A DNA stretch of 64,000 nucleotides from Prolixibacteraceae bacterium (GCA_003457135.1 DMSQ01000006.1:206554-270553), one strand, 5' to 3'; numbered from the stretch's first letter, positions 8,734-16,724 are shown. The notes: generated by a model not told the origin, from the sequence alone. Program-made: numbers and translations.

Positions 8734-10071
8734 TTAATTTCTAATTGAAATCAGATTTCCTGTTACCCGTTTGTATTCCAGTTCTGCTTTTCGAAGATTT
8801 ACCATTGCAACGATATAGTTTTGCTGTGCTTCGCGTAAGGAATTGTCGGCCAAAAGCAAATCGGTAATGTTAGCTACGCCTTGCTTGTTTTGCAGCACAG
8901 TATTGGTATAAATCTTTTTTGCCAGTTTTATTTGATTGTCCACAGTTACAATATTCTTATTTGCAAGTGAATATTGCATTTCGGCGTTAATCAGGTCGAG
9001 TTTTGATTTTTCAGATACCAGTTCTTTGTGAATAGTTGTTTTCTGTATATCTATTTTTTTTTGTACAATCCTGTGTTTTGTAATCGTGCCATTAAACAGC
9101 GGGATCGACAGTTGAGCGCCAACATAACCGATTGGATGAAAATTGAAAAAGCTATTGGCGCCGGTATTGCCATAACCTGTTGTACCATAGACTCCGTAAG
9201 CACCCAGCGAAGGCAATTTTGAATTACGAAGTCCTTTAAGCTCAGCGTAATTAAATTGTAATTTTTTATCAATCAACTTCATATCTGTAGTCGCTTGAAT
9301 CTGAGGATCCAGTTGAACCAAAGTGTTTTCAGTTATTGCAACCTGGATGGAATCAGAAATTGGTTTTCCCATCAGAAATTTGAGTGCATTCAGTACTTGC
9401 TGCTGCTGCGAAAAAACGGTATTTCTTTGATTGGTTACCTGATCCAATTGTAATTTCAGCCTGTCCACATCAGTTCCCTTTGCAATTTGCTGTTGATGCA
9501 GTAAAGTTGTTGTTTGCACCAGTTTGTTGGTATTGATCATGTTGCTATCCAAAAAAGCCAGTTGATAAAGCAGAATTTGTGCATTGTAATAGGCATTTGA
9601 AACCTCCAGCACCACGTCTTCGTCAGTTTTTATTTTCTGAATTTCAGAAAGTTCACTGGCTATCCGGGTTGTTTTTATCGCTCCTAAAGCTGTTGGGTTG
9701 TAAATTGGCACTGTTAGTTGCAGATTGGCATTCAGGCTTTGTGGAACGCCAAACTGAACCTCTTTATAAGTGCCTTCCGGTCCGCCAAAAGCTGCTGCAG
9801 GCATTAGCTGATAAGGCAAATCGGTGTAATAACGATAGTCAGTCATCCCATTCAATTTTGGAAACAGATTGCCCTTGGTCTCCTTGTTTTTCTCATTGGC
9901 CAGAAAAACATCCTGTTGCGATAGTTTGATGGTTCGGTTATACAGCAATGCAGTGTCGATGCATTGCTCCAGCGAGAGTGTTTGCGCAGTCAAGGTTCCA
10001 GAAACCTGAATAAGAATCAATACAAGGACAATTCTTATTAATTTTTGATGTAAGTTAATATTCACTAACAT
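8734..10071 (-). CDS. TolC-family outer-membrane efflux channel
   Basis: A 445-residue outer-membrane factor with a signal peptide (VLVLILIQVSGTLTAQ) and the repeated TolC architecture. LSLEQCIDTALLYNRTIKLS opens the first repeat; helical stretches with NAYYNAQILLYQL and the later NADSLREAQQNY-like segment (LLADNSLREAQQNYIVAMVN) belong to the coiled helical barrel. Proline- and Gly-rich strands around KLPSLGAYGVYGTTGYG suit the beta-barrel entrance. It forms the exit duct for the RND pump. The ATG at 10071 lies within a 24-bp imperfect palindrome resembling the TetR operator upstream of the operon, so repressor bound there could also affect this gene. Confidence 0.92.
   Translation of the reverse strand: MLVNINLHQKLIRIVLVLILIQVSGTLTAQTLSLEQCIDTALLYNRTIKLSQQDVFLANEKNKETKGNLFPKLNGMTDYRYYTDLPYQLMPAAAFGGPEGTYKEVQFGVPQSLNANLQLTVPIYNPTALGAIKTTRIASELSEIQKIKTDEDVVLEVSNAYYNAQILLYQLAFLDSNMINTNKLVQTTTLLHQQQIAKGTDVDRLKLQLDQVTNQRNTVFSQQQQVLNALKFLMGKPISDSIQVAITENTLVQLDPQIQATTDMKLIDKKLQFNYAELKGLRNSKLPSLGAYGVYGTTGYGNTGANSFFNFHPIGYVGAQLSIPLFNGTITKHRIVQKKIDIQKTTIHKELVSEKSKLDLINAEMQYSLANKNIVTVDNQIKLAKKIYTNTVLQNKQGVANITDLLLADNSLREAQQNYIVAMVNLRKAELEYKRVTGNLISIRN
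10048..10071. promoter_or_regulatory. Second TetR-type palindrome on the tolC start codon
   Basis: A 24-bp imperfect palindrome centred on AATATT, 20 of 24 positions symmetric. On the minus strand it covers the first eight codons of tolC, and its core GTGAATATTAACTTAC resembles the palindrome at 11087-11106. The match between two sites flanking the tetR gene and its small neighbour is evidence for binding by the same repressor; binding itself is inferred. Confidence 0.5.
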
Positions 10072-10087
10072 GGTTGGGTAAATTTTT

Positions 10088-10486
10088 TTATAGTTGTAAT
10101 TTTTTATTTTTTGAAATCATGAAATAAGCAAGTGCTGAAAAAACAAGCGTTACAGTAATTCTGAATGCCATCGCGCCAATTGTCTTTGTTTCGTAAATAC
10201 CACCAGCGTTGATGTGAATAAATAACCCGGCAAATGCGAGTATGAGTACTATTACTGAAATGCCTAACAGAGGAGCAGTCCATTTTTTGCTTTCGATAAA
10301 TCCATACGCAGCGAAAAGATAGAGCATACTACTCACAAAATTTGCACAAACAACAAAAAGCACATAATTGCCCTCTTTAGCCCTGACTCCAAATAAATCA
10401 AATATTATAGAGGTACTCAGGAATAAGGTAAGCAAACCAAAAGCAGCTAATATCGATGCCAATAAATAAGGAAGTGCCTTTTTCAT
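10088..10486 (-). CDS. Small four-helix membrane protein, unknown
   Basis: A 132-residue protein with four hydrophobic segments: LLASILAAFGLLTLFLSTSI, YVLFVVCANFVSSMLYLF, LLGISVIVLILAFAGLFI and FRITVTLVFSALAYFMI. It ends in a positive tail (SKNKKLQL), placing the C-terminus in the cytoplasm. No catalytic motif is visible and I do not recognise a named family. It starts 1 bp after the TetR stop and lies 16 bp before tolC, so it belongs to the efflux transcript and could be an accessory membrane component. The start ATG at 10486 is unambiguous. Confidence 0.75.
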   Translation of the reverse strand: MKKALPYLLASILAAFGLLTLFLSTSIIFDLFGVRAKEGNYVLFVVCANFVSSMLYLFAAYGFIESKKWTAPLLGISVIVLILAFAGLFIHINAGGIYETKTIGAMAFRITVTLVFSALAYFMISKNKKLQL

Positions 10487-10487
10487 A

Positions 10488-11072
10488 TTACTTATTTTTA
10501 ATTAATGTGAGAACAGATTGAATCATTTTATTTCCGCTTGTTTTTATGTCGAACTGAAAATCCTCTAATCTCCACCTGAACATTAGTAACCTGAAGGTTC
10601 CCATTAAAATGTACATCAAATCTTCTGTAGAAATGGTATTTGTAAACACACCTTTCTGCTGGCCCTCCAATAATATCGGGAACAAATACTTAATTTTCAC
10701 GCTTATGACCTTAAGAATAGCTTCATTGATTACCTGGCTTTCTTTCAATAAGCCATCTGAAAAAACAGCCACGACAAAGTGTCTATGATTTTCAAAGAAA
10801 GTAAACTGACTTTGAAAAATTGCAGTGAATTTTTCTTCAGGATCCTCAATAGTCTGAATTGCATTCTGCAACCGTTTGTCTATTGTTTCTGCCAAATAAT
10901 TCAGCATTGCTACTATAATTTCCTCTTTGCTGGTAAAGTGACGGTAGATCGCACTCTCGGAAAACTGCATTTCTTTCGCCAGATTCTTGATGGTTAACCC
11001 ACTAACTCCGGATGAGGTGAGTATTTTTCCGGCTGCTTCAATAATCTCTAACTGACGGGGAGTAATTTCCAT
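10488..11072 (-). CDS. TetR/AcrR-family repressor of the efflux operon
   Basis: A 194-residue TetR regulator. The N-terminal domain contains QLEIIEAAGKILTSSGVSGL, the helix-turn-helix TIKNLAKEMQFSESAIYRHF and SKEEIIVAML. The C-terminal 130 residues form the variable ligand-sensing and dimerisation region. It is the first gene of the minus-strand run, and a 20-bp palindrome covers the predicted transcription start just upstream, with a related palindrome at the tolC start. This layout is typical of autorepression with co-control of the pump, relieved by a pump substrate. That function is inferred from the arrangement. Confidence 0.88.
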   Translation of the reverse strand: MEITPRQLEIIEAAGKILTSSGVSGLTIKNLAKEMQFSESAIYRHFTSKEEIIVAMLNYLAETIDKRLQNAIQTIEDPEEKFTAIFQSQFTFFENHRHFVVAVFSDGLLKESQVINEAILKVISVKIKYLFPILLEGQQKGVFTNTISTEDLMYILMGTFRLLMFRWRLEDFQFDIKTSGNKMIQSVLTLIKNK

Positions 11073-11086
11073 ATTGATATTTTAAT

Positions 11087-11106
11087 GTAAGTGAATATTC
11101 GCTCAC
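11087..11106. promoter_or_regulatory. TetR-type operator palindrome overlapping transcription start
   Basis: A 20-bp imperfect palindrome with 16 of 20 symmetric positions and core GAATATTC. It begins at the last base of the minus-strand -7 box (11106-11113) and ends 14 bp before the tetR start codon, so it covers the expected transcription start. A related palindrome lies at 10048-10071. Position and symmetry suggest repression by steric block. Confidence 0.65.
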
Positions 11107-11113
11107 AAAGATA
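11106..11113 (-). promoter_or_regulatory. Bacteroidetes -7 box for the tetR-efflux operon
   Basis: On the minus strand this reads TATCTTTG, an exact match to TAnnTTTG. It lies 33 bp before the tetR ATG, with the operator palindrome directly downstream. No clear -33 TTTG was found at the usual distance. Confidence 0.6.
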
Positions 11114-11248
11114 AAACAAAAAATTATTCATCTCCAAGAGAAAGTTTAAAAATATTTTCGCATCCAAATAATTCGTGCTAACCAAACGCGAAATAAAACA
11201 TTTATTGGTTGAATTTGAGTCAGTTATCAGCTGTTCGTGCAGATAGAT

Positions 11249-11944
11249 TTAACCTTTTTTACTGATTTCGAGTAATTCTTTGTGGTTGACAACCACGATA
11301 TCTTTCTCGTGCAGTTCAATCAAACCGTCTTTTTCAAAGCTCTTCAGGAGTTTTACCGCACTCTCAGTAGAGATTCCAGCAAAATCGGCCATGTCTTTTC
11401 TGGAAAGAAGCTGAAATATCTCCGGATTTTCTGCTTTTAAGCTATCAACATACAATAATGTATCAGCAATCCGACCATTCATCTGTTTGTACAGTACCGT
11501 TCGCAGGTTATCGAAAAGATTGGTATTTTGCTCACAATACCGTTTAATCATATTGAACCCGAATTGTCCGTTTTGCTTTACGACGGAGGTAATGGCTTCT
11601 TTCTCGACCAAAAAAACCTGGCAATCGGTCAAGGCAACCGAAGAATAATTAAAAGTATTTTTAGTGAAAATGGCAGACAGGCCAACAAATTCGCCAGGCT
11701 TGATGATCCTTAAATTGAAATTTTTGGTGCTGTCGCCTTCAATGTATTGTTTAGCCAGTCCATTGATTACAAACAAGGCATACGAAGCGAATGCCCCCTG
11801 TTTGGTCAGGTGATCGCCTTTCCGGAACAATACCTGTGTTTTGCTTGCCCTGACCAATTCGGCCTCTTCTGGCGAAAGCATCTGAAAACAAGGCGCCTGA
11901 ATGTCGCAAAAAAATTCCTGGTCGGTTTCGAGGATGGGTTTCAT
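11249..11944 (-). CDS. Crp/Fnr-family transcriptional regulator
   Basis: A 231-residue regulator, counted from the ATG at 11944 (an upstream in-frame TTG is less likely). An N-terminal cyclic-nucleotide-binding-like beta-roll (VLFRKGDHLTKQGAFASYAL, LRIIKPGEFVGLSAIF) is followed by a dimerisation helix and a C-terminal winged helix (SRKDMADFAGISTESAVKLL). The Arg of the cNMP phosphate-binding cassette is absent, so it probably senses something else. Two cysteines near the N-terminus (FFCDIQAPCF) could bind a metal or Fe-S centre, but the FNR spacing is not present. It is divergent from the thioredoxin cluster, which it may control in response to redox state; that is inferred from position. Confidence 0.87.
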   Translation of the reverse strand: MKPILETDQEFFCDIQAPCFQMLSPEEAELVRASKTQVLFRKGDHLTKQGAFASYALFVINGLAKQYIEGDSTKNFNLRIIKPGEFVGLSAIFTKNTFNYSSVALTDCQVFLVEKEAITSVVKQNGQFGFNMIKRYCEQNTNLFDNLRTVLYKQMNGRIADTLLYVDSLKAENPEIFQLLSRKDMADFAGISTESAVKLLKSFEKDGLIELHEKDIVVVNHKELLEISKKG

Positions 11945-12129
11945 GTCCAATTGAAATTACAATTGCCCGTAAAGTTAAAATTATACTTCGACCGGGCATA
12001 GTCCGAATTATCAATTTCTATCAGGTATTCAATCCCAATTCGATTAGATCAATAAAAAAGTTGTCGCAGTTCAATTCAGGAACGGATGCGCTTCATCCCA
12101 AAAATCTTTAACCAACGCGGCTGGTGACA

Positions 12130-12137
12130 TAAATTTG
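12130..12137 (+). promoter_or_regulatory. -7 box upstream of the thioredoxin cluster
   Basis: TAAATTTG fits the TAnnTTTG consensus exactly and lies 27 bp before the ATG at 12165. It is in the 220-bp region shared with the divergent Crp/Fnr gene. No convincing FNR-type palindrome was found in this region. Confidence 0.5.
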
Positions 12138-12164
12138 TACCATAAACTTTAAAAATAAAAAGTC

Positions 12165-12521
12165 ATGCTGTACACCAATTTAAAACACATCGAAAGCGCT
12201 GCTGAGCACGCTAAAGTTATCAATGAAAACGAAAATGTAATGGTCATCTGTGGCCGGATGGGACCTATGTGTATTCCTGTTTACGGAATTGCCGAAGAAT
12301 TGGAAGACGAATATACCCATGTGAAATTCTGCGATATGGAATTCGACAATCCTGAATCGTATGTCATCCGTCAACTTCCCGAAGTTCGTGGTTTCAAGGG
12401 TATTCCGTTTACCATTTACTACAAAAACGGCGAAGTGGTAAAGGCAACTTCAAGTATCCAATCAATGAGTCAGGTAAAGGCAATACTCGATAAAGAATTT
12501 GAGGCAACAGTTAACGCATAA
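12165..12521 (+). CDS. Thioredoxin-like protein with single active-site cysteine
   Basis: A 118-residue thioredoxin fold. Aligned to classical thioredoxin, the WCGPC position reads M32-G33-P34-M35-C36: the N-terminal nucleophilic Cys is replaced by Gly and only the second Cys remains. The cis-proline loop is kept (FKGIPFTIYYKNGEVV). An additional Cys29 lies just before the motif and Cys52-type residues follow (VKFCDMEFD). It therefore cannot perform ordinary dithiol exchange alone and may act by a monothiol mechanism or use Cys29. It is the first gene of a cluster with thioredoxin reductase 4 bp downstream and a normal thioredoxin after that, suggesting a specialised thiol relay. Its partner protein is unknown. 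Confidence 0.8.
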   Translation: MLYTNLKHIESAAEHAKVINENENVMVICGRMGPMCIPVYGIAEELEDEYTHVKFCDMEFDNPESYVIRQLPEVRGFKGIPFTIYYKNGEVVKATSSIQSMSQVKAILDKEFEATVNA

Positions 12522-12525
12522 GTTT

Positions 12526-13485
12526 ATGGAATCAGTAAATCATTATGATACTGTTGTTGTTGGGGGTGGGCCTGCCGGTTTAACGGCAGGTATTTACCTT
12601 TCACGGGCAAGGCTCAGAACACTTATCCTGAATGAGGGCGCTATGGGTGGTCAAATGGTCCTGACCCACGAAATTGCCAATTACCCCGGAGTTGAAAACA
12701 TCAGCGGTTATCAGTTGGCCAATATCATGAAAAAGCAGGCCAAATCGTTTGGGTGCGATTTTAAATCGAATATTACAATTTCGGACCTTGATCTCGAAGG
12801 AGAAGTAAAGAGCGTGACCCTGGCAGATGGACGGATATTTACTGCCAAAGCTGTAATCCTAACACCCGGTGGACGTTCCAGAACGCTTGGTGTGACAGGC
12901 GAAGTGCGTTTTAAAGGTCAGGGTATTTCGTACTGCGCTACCTGTGATGGCGATTTCTTTACTGATAAGGAAATTGTTGTGGTTGGCGGCGGAAATTCGG
13001 CGCTCGAAGAAGCTGTTTCACTGACCAAGTATGTCAGCAAAATTACCATTGTTCATCAGTTCGACCACTTTCAGGCTTTTGAACACGCGATAGAAGAAGC
13101 ACGGAACCATCCGAAAATAAGTTTTGTGATGGAATCGGCGATTAGCGCATTCATTGGTGACGAAAGCCTTGAAAGTGTTGATATTAAAAGCCTGAAAACC
13201 GGAGAAACAACAAATTTCAAAACTGATGGAGTTTTTATTTTTATTGGATACATCCCCAATACTGAATTGCTGAGAGGCAAAGTTGAACTGAACCCTTGGG
13301 GCGAAATTGTAGTCAAATCGGATATGTCAACCAACATTGCCGGAGTTTATGCAGCCGGTGACAGCATTGCCAAACGTTTCCGCCAGGTGACTACTGCCGT
13401 GGGAGACGGAACCATTGCAGCATTGGCCGCGTCCAATTACATTGACGAAATAAAAGTAAAAAACAAAGAACTTGTAACCGCTTAA
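12526..13485 (+). CDS. trxB: Thioredoxin reductase
   Basis: A 319-residue low-molecular-weight thioredoxin reductase. The start chosen is the ATG at 12526, giving MESVNHYDTVVVGGGPAG; an ATG-less extension upstream would overlap the previous gene. It has an N-terminal FAD fold (VVVGGGPAGLTAG), the redox-active CATC at residues 137-140, a second Rossmann fold for NADPH (IVVVGGGNSALEEAV) and the C-terminal FAD motif (GVYAAGDSIAKRFRQ). It passes electrons from NADPH to thioredoxins in the cytosol. It is encoded between a one-cysteine thioredoxin-like protein and a membrane-anchored thioredoxin, so these are probable partners. Confidence 0.93.
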   Translation: MESVNHYDTVVVGGGPAGLTAGIYLSRARLRTLILNEGAMGGQMVLTHEIANYPGVENISGYQLANIMKKQAKSFGCDFKSNITISDLDLEGEVKSVTLADGRIFTAKAVILTPGGRSRTLGVTGEVRFKGQGISYCATCDGDFFTDKEIVVVGGGNSALEEAVSLTKYVSKITIVHQFDHFQAFEHAIEEARNHPKISFVMESAISAFIGDESLESVDIKSLKTGETTNFKTDGVFIFIGYIPNTELLRGKVELNPWGEIVVKSDMSTNIAGVYAAGDSIAKRFRQVTTAVGDGTIAALAASNYIDEIKVKNKELVTA

Positions 13486-13486
13486 T

Positions 13487-13906
13487 ATGCAAACAACATT
13501 AATTGTAATTGGAGTTATAATCGTTGCGTTCTTTATTTTCCGGACGATCACCATGGCGAAAATGAAAAACATGCCGATGGTTTCCGACCACGAGAAAGTA
13601 TTGACACTCACCGAACAGAATTTTCAGCAAAAAACAAAGGGGAAAGTGGTATTGGTTGATTTCTGGGCCAGTTGGTGTGCTCCCTGCCGCATGATGGCGC
13701 CCGTTTTAAACGATGTCGCCTCTGAATTAAAAGGAAACTCGTATGTTGGCAAAGTTGACATCCAGCAATACCAGTCGCTGGCCAACAAATTCAAGGTCAG
13801 GAACATCCCTACCATGGTGCTGTTCAAAAACGGCATAGAAATCAACCGTTTTGTCGGAATCAAATCGAAAGAATTTTTATTGAAAGAGTTGGCCAAAGTT
13901 TCATAA
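13487..13906 (+). CDS. Membrane-anchored thioredoxin
   Basis: A 139-residue protein with an N-terminal transmembrane helix (TTLIVIGVIIVAFFIF) followed by a basic stretch (RTITMAKMKNM), then a complete thioredoxin domain. The active site is WCAPC with Cys64 and Cys67, and the cis-proline loop is VRNIPTMVLFKNG. The positive residues after the helix predict that the domain faces the cytoplasm, where TrxB could reduce it. It starts 1 bp after trxB. Anchoring suggests that it serves a membrane protein, possibly the Fe-S membrane protein encoded next; that is inferred. Confidence 0.88.
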   Translation: MQTTLIVIGVIIVAFFIFRTITMAKMKNMPMVSDHEKVLTLTEQNFQQKTKGKVVLVDFWASWCAPCRMMAPVLNDVASELKGNSYVGKVDIQQYQSLANKFKVRNIPTMVLFKNGIEINRFVGIKSKEFLLKELAKVS

Positions 13907-13916
13907 TTAACTCAGT

Positions 13917-14786
13917 ATGATAATGAGAGTTTTAATTCTTGGCGGTGGTTTTGCCGGTATCCAAACAGCTATACAATTACAAAAAAGTGGAGAATTCAAG
14001 GTGACGCTTGTTTCCAACCGCGATTATCTCTATCTCTTTCCTATTTCAATCTGGGTTCCGGTACGTATCAAAGAATTCAACGACGTGAAAGTTCCATTAG
14101 CTAATATCCAGAAAAAATATCCGTTTGATGTAATTGTTGATTCGGTAAAAGAGATTCATGCTGCCAGCCAGGAAGTAGTTTGCAAAACCCAAACCCTGAA
14201 TTACGACTTTCTGGTGGTTGCTTTTGGGGCCGATAAAATGAAACACAAATTTCGGTATTCATATTTTCAGAATAAAATAATCATGATGAAAAAAATTTTA
14301 AAAGTGTTAGTGAGCAGCAGGATGATTATCCTGGCAGTATTGGGTGTTTCGACGTACATAGGCATTTCGCACTATCATATTTCGTTGTGGTACATTCTGT
14401 TTTATGGCGTATTTCTTGGCGTCATATTTGGAAAAGTATTTTGCCGGTGGGTTTGCCCGATGGGCCTGATCATGGAAATGCTGATGGGCATGGGCGGCGA
14501 CGATAGTAAAATCAAACAAATGTACCAGTACCACAAAATCGGTTGCCCGATTGCCTGGATCTCGGGATTCCTCAATAAGTATTCATTATTCAGGATTAAA
14601 CTGAATGAGGATACCTGCAAAAATTGTGGAATTTGTGACAAAAAGTGTTATATCGTTGCCATGGAACCGGCTAAATTCAGCCTGTACAAACCTGCAATGG
14701 TTAAACCGGGGGACAGCTATACCTGCTCCAAATGTTTGCAATGCGTGGCTTCGTGCCCAAAAGGAAGCTTAACCTACAAAATATAA
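13917..14786 (+). CDS. Chimeric protein: truncated NDH-2/SQR-like flavin domain fused to NapH-like 4Fe-4S membrane protein
   Basis: One 289-residue frame with two unrelated parts. Residues 1 to about 113 are the N-terminus of an FAD oxidoreductase of the NDH-2/sulfide:quinone reductase type (VLILGGGFAGIQTAIQLQ, YLFPISIWVPV, DFLVVAFGADK), but the remaining two thirds of that family are missing. From Met123 the sequence becomes a polytopic membrane protein (MIILAVLGVSTYIGI, CRWVCPMGLIMEMLMG) ending in two 4Fe-4S motifs (CKNCGICDKKC and CSKCLQCVASCPKG), like NapH/CcoG-type electron carriers. An ATG pair at 14283 and 14286 could allow independent translation of the second half. The join looks like an in-frame deletion between two ancestral genes. 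The Fe-S half could be functional; the flavin half probably is not. Confidence 0.7.
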   Translation: MIMRVLILGGGFAGIQTAIQLQKSGEFKVTLVSNRDYLYLFPISIWVPVRIKEFNDVKVPLANIQKKYPFDVIVDSVKEIHAASQEVVCKTQTLNYDFLVVAFGADKMKHKFRYSYFQNKIIMMKKILKVLVSSRMIILAVLGVSTYIGISHYHISLWYILFYGVFLGVIFGKVFCRWVCPMGLIMEMLMGMGGDDSKIKQMYQYHKIGCPIAWISGFLNKYSLFRIKLNEDTCKNCGICDKKCYIVAMEPAKFSLYKPAMVKPGDSYTCSKCLQCVASCPKGSLTYKI

Positions 14787-14798
14787 TCATAAAAAAAC

Positions 14799-14861
14799 AT
14801 GAATTCTGTTGACAAAGTGATCAGGATACTGGTTGCTTTCGTATTTGCAATTTTTCTTTAA
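14799..14861 (+). pseudogene. DUF2892-like membrane protein remnant
   Basis: A 20-codon frame, MNSVDKVIRILVAFVFAIFL, then TAA. The sequence resembles the N-terminus of DUF2892 (YgaP-like) inner-membrane proteins, which begin with a similar short basic segment and one helix and continue for about 60 residues. Here it stops 12 bp before the convergent Hdr gene ends. Truncation next to a second truncated gene suggests a rearrangement boundary. The alternative is a genuine 20-residue membrane peptide. Confidence 0.4.
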
Positions 14862-14873
14862 TAGCTCTAAGAG

Positions 14874-16715
14874 CTACTTCCAAATCTCTATTTCTATTTT
14901 CTTTTTATTAATGGTTTGATCCTGAGTCATAGATATGTTTTGACGAATGGCCATGTAAACAATTTCAGCAATATCATGAATCGGTAGTTTGTTGCTTTTT
15001 GCAAAGATTTTTTTGCACAAGGGGCAAGCTGTTGCCAGCATGTCGGGCTGATAAGCCAGGTATTCGTCCAGCGCCTTGTCTCGTATCTGGTTTCGTTCGT
15101 TCATTTGTATCTTAATATTGGCCAGACCTCCTCCGCAGCAGTAGGACGCTTCTTTTTCATTTTTCATCGGAATCAGCGTTGCATATTCGTCTAAGAGCAA
15201 TCGCGGCTGGTGATAAATGCCGCTTCCACGGCCAAGTTCGCAGGGATCATGATAAACAACCTGCAACGACAATTTATTTACCGGCAAACGCTTATCGGCC
15301 AACAGTCCGAGCAGGTACCCGGAATGATGCATAACCGTAATGCCCGGCAATGCATAATCTTCGTTAATTACTTTGTAGCAAATAGGGCAGGAAACGACCA
15401 GCTTTTTTACTCCTGAAGCCAGAATCCGTTCGCGATTGTGTTCAATCAGTTTTTTTGCTGCCTCGTATTGTCCAACCTGCATCAGTGGCCGTCCGCAACA
15501 GGCTGTTTTGTCCTCGTCCATAAACCAGTATTTGACGCTGGCAACTGTGAAAATTTCCTTCATAGATTTAATGATGGCTGGGGTCAGATGTGTCATGCAA
15601 CCGGCAAAATAAATCACTTCGGTTTGCGGACTGATTGCTACATTTCCGTTTTTCAGGTAATCGTATGACGAATTGTATTCTTTGGTTGATTCAATCCGTT
15701 GTGTCAGTCGTAAATTATTCAATTCCAGTCCTACGGGGCAATCGGGCTGGCAACGTCCGCAAAGCAAACAGTTGAAAAGTTTTTCATCTGTCAGGTTTTT
15801 ATTCCTGATGTGTTTCAGTACGTAAACCGACTGAGTGTCTTTGATATCCACGTGCGCCATCTGGCAACTGTCCAAACAAATTCCACAGCGCGAACACGAA
15901 TACACCTGAATTCTCGAATATCCACCTATCCGTTTTTGTACCTTGATCCCGTAATTCCTGAGGAAAATAAGTACTGCTTCAACCGGAATGTGCATGTATC
16001 GTGAAACTGGCAACGCAAAGAAAAACAGGCCAAGCGTTCCTGAATAGGCCCACCACAAGGGCATTTCGAGCGATTTGACCGGAAGAATTGAAGCGAGCAA
16101 TTGTCCGGTTGGCTGACTGATAAGGCTACCGTTGTGATGAATTCCGGCAGATACACTTTCGGCAAGAAACCGAAGGGGAAAAATGAGCCAGAGCGCGTAA
16201 AGTGCAATGCGGTCGCCTATTTTTAGCCGTGTGGTTTTTTTCAATCCGAATAACTGGCTGTTCAATCTTTTGCAGCAGGCAAGCGCTACTCCTGAAAGAA
16301 CAAAAAGAAGAAGTAAATCCATGCTGGCAGCCAATATTTTTCCTGAAAGTGTGGTGGATGGTCCGGTAATAAAATAGCGCATAAAAATGGCTTTGTATGC
16401 CGGAACAAAAAATGTCCGGTAGTGAATCCATGCTTCGATGTGGCCAACTACGATGAGCAGAAACCAACCTAAAGCAAGACTCATGTGCATGTAGCCCAAA
16501 ACCACATTTTTCCGGAAAATTTTGCGGTGAAGCAACGACTCCAAAACGATTTCGCGAAGGGCCAACCAGCTTTTGGGCGTTAAAATTCCGTGTATGATCC
16601 TACTTTTATCAATGTGCGACAAACTGGAAATCCAGATTCCGATAATGATCACCAAAAAGCAGGTGATAAACAAGAGTCCGATGGTAAATGGCCATATAAA
16701 CGGAGTAGTTTCCAT
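14874..16715 (-). CDS. HdrE-HdrD-like membrane-bound Fe-S subunit
   Basis: A 613-residue fusion, counted from the ATG at 16715 (an in-frame TTG nine bases upstream is less likely). Residues 1 to about 270 are a NarI/HdrE-type cytochrome b-like membrane domain with several helices and histidines (GYMHMSLALGWFLLIVVGH). Next come two 4Fe-4S motifs, CSRCGICLDSC and CLLCGRCQPDCP, then two cysteine-rich CCG domains with AGCMTH...ACCGRP...CPIC and HDPCELGRGSG...YCCGGG...CPLC. This is the architecture of HdrD-, DsrK- and GlpC-related subunits joined to their membrane partner. It should connect a disulfide or thiol reaction in the cytoplasm to the quinone pool. It is the last gene of the Hdr-like operon, 9 bp after the C2 subunit. 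Confidence 0.85.
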   Translation of the reverse strand: METTPFIWPFTIGLLFITCFLVIIIGIWISSLSHIDKSRIIHGILTPKSWLALREIVLESLLHRKIFRKNVVLGYMHMSLALGWFLLIVVGHIEAWIHYRTFFVPAYKAIFMRYFITGPSTTLSGKILAASMDLLLLFVLSGVALACCKRLNSQLFGLKKTTRLKIGDRIALYALWLIFPLRFLAESVSAGIHHNGSLISQPTGQLLASILPVKSLEMPLWWAYSGTLGLFFFALPVSRYMHIPVEAVLIFLRNYGIKVQKRIGGYSRIQVYSCSRCGICLDSCQMAHVDIKDTQSVYVLKHIRNKNLTDEKLFNCLLCGRCQPDCPVGLELNNLRLTQRIESTKEYNSSYDYLKNGNVAISPQTEVIYFAGCMTHLTPAIIKSMKEIFTVASVKYWFMDEDKTACCGRPLMQVGQYEAAKKLIEHNRERILASGVKKLVVSCPICYKVINEDYALPGITVMHHSGYLLGLLADKRLPVNKLSLQVVYHDPCELGRGSGIYHQPRLLLDEYATLIPMKNEKEASYCCGGGLANIKIQMNERNQIRDKALDEYLAYQPDMLATACPLCKKIFAKSNKLPIHDIAEIVYMAIRQNISMTQDQTINKKKIEIEIWK

Positions 16716-16724
16716 AGTTGTCAA

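Noticed and set aside
11945..12164. FNR-type operator in the Crp/Fnr-thioredoxin gap
   Set aside because: Only a partial TTGAT-like half site with wrong spacing was found.
14863..14875. AGCTCT-A-AGAGCT palindrome as a terminator between convergent genes
   Set aside because: The loop is one base and no T-tract follows; it is too small to be convincing.
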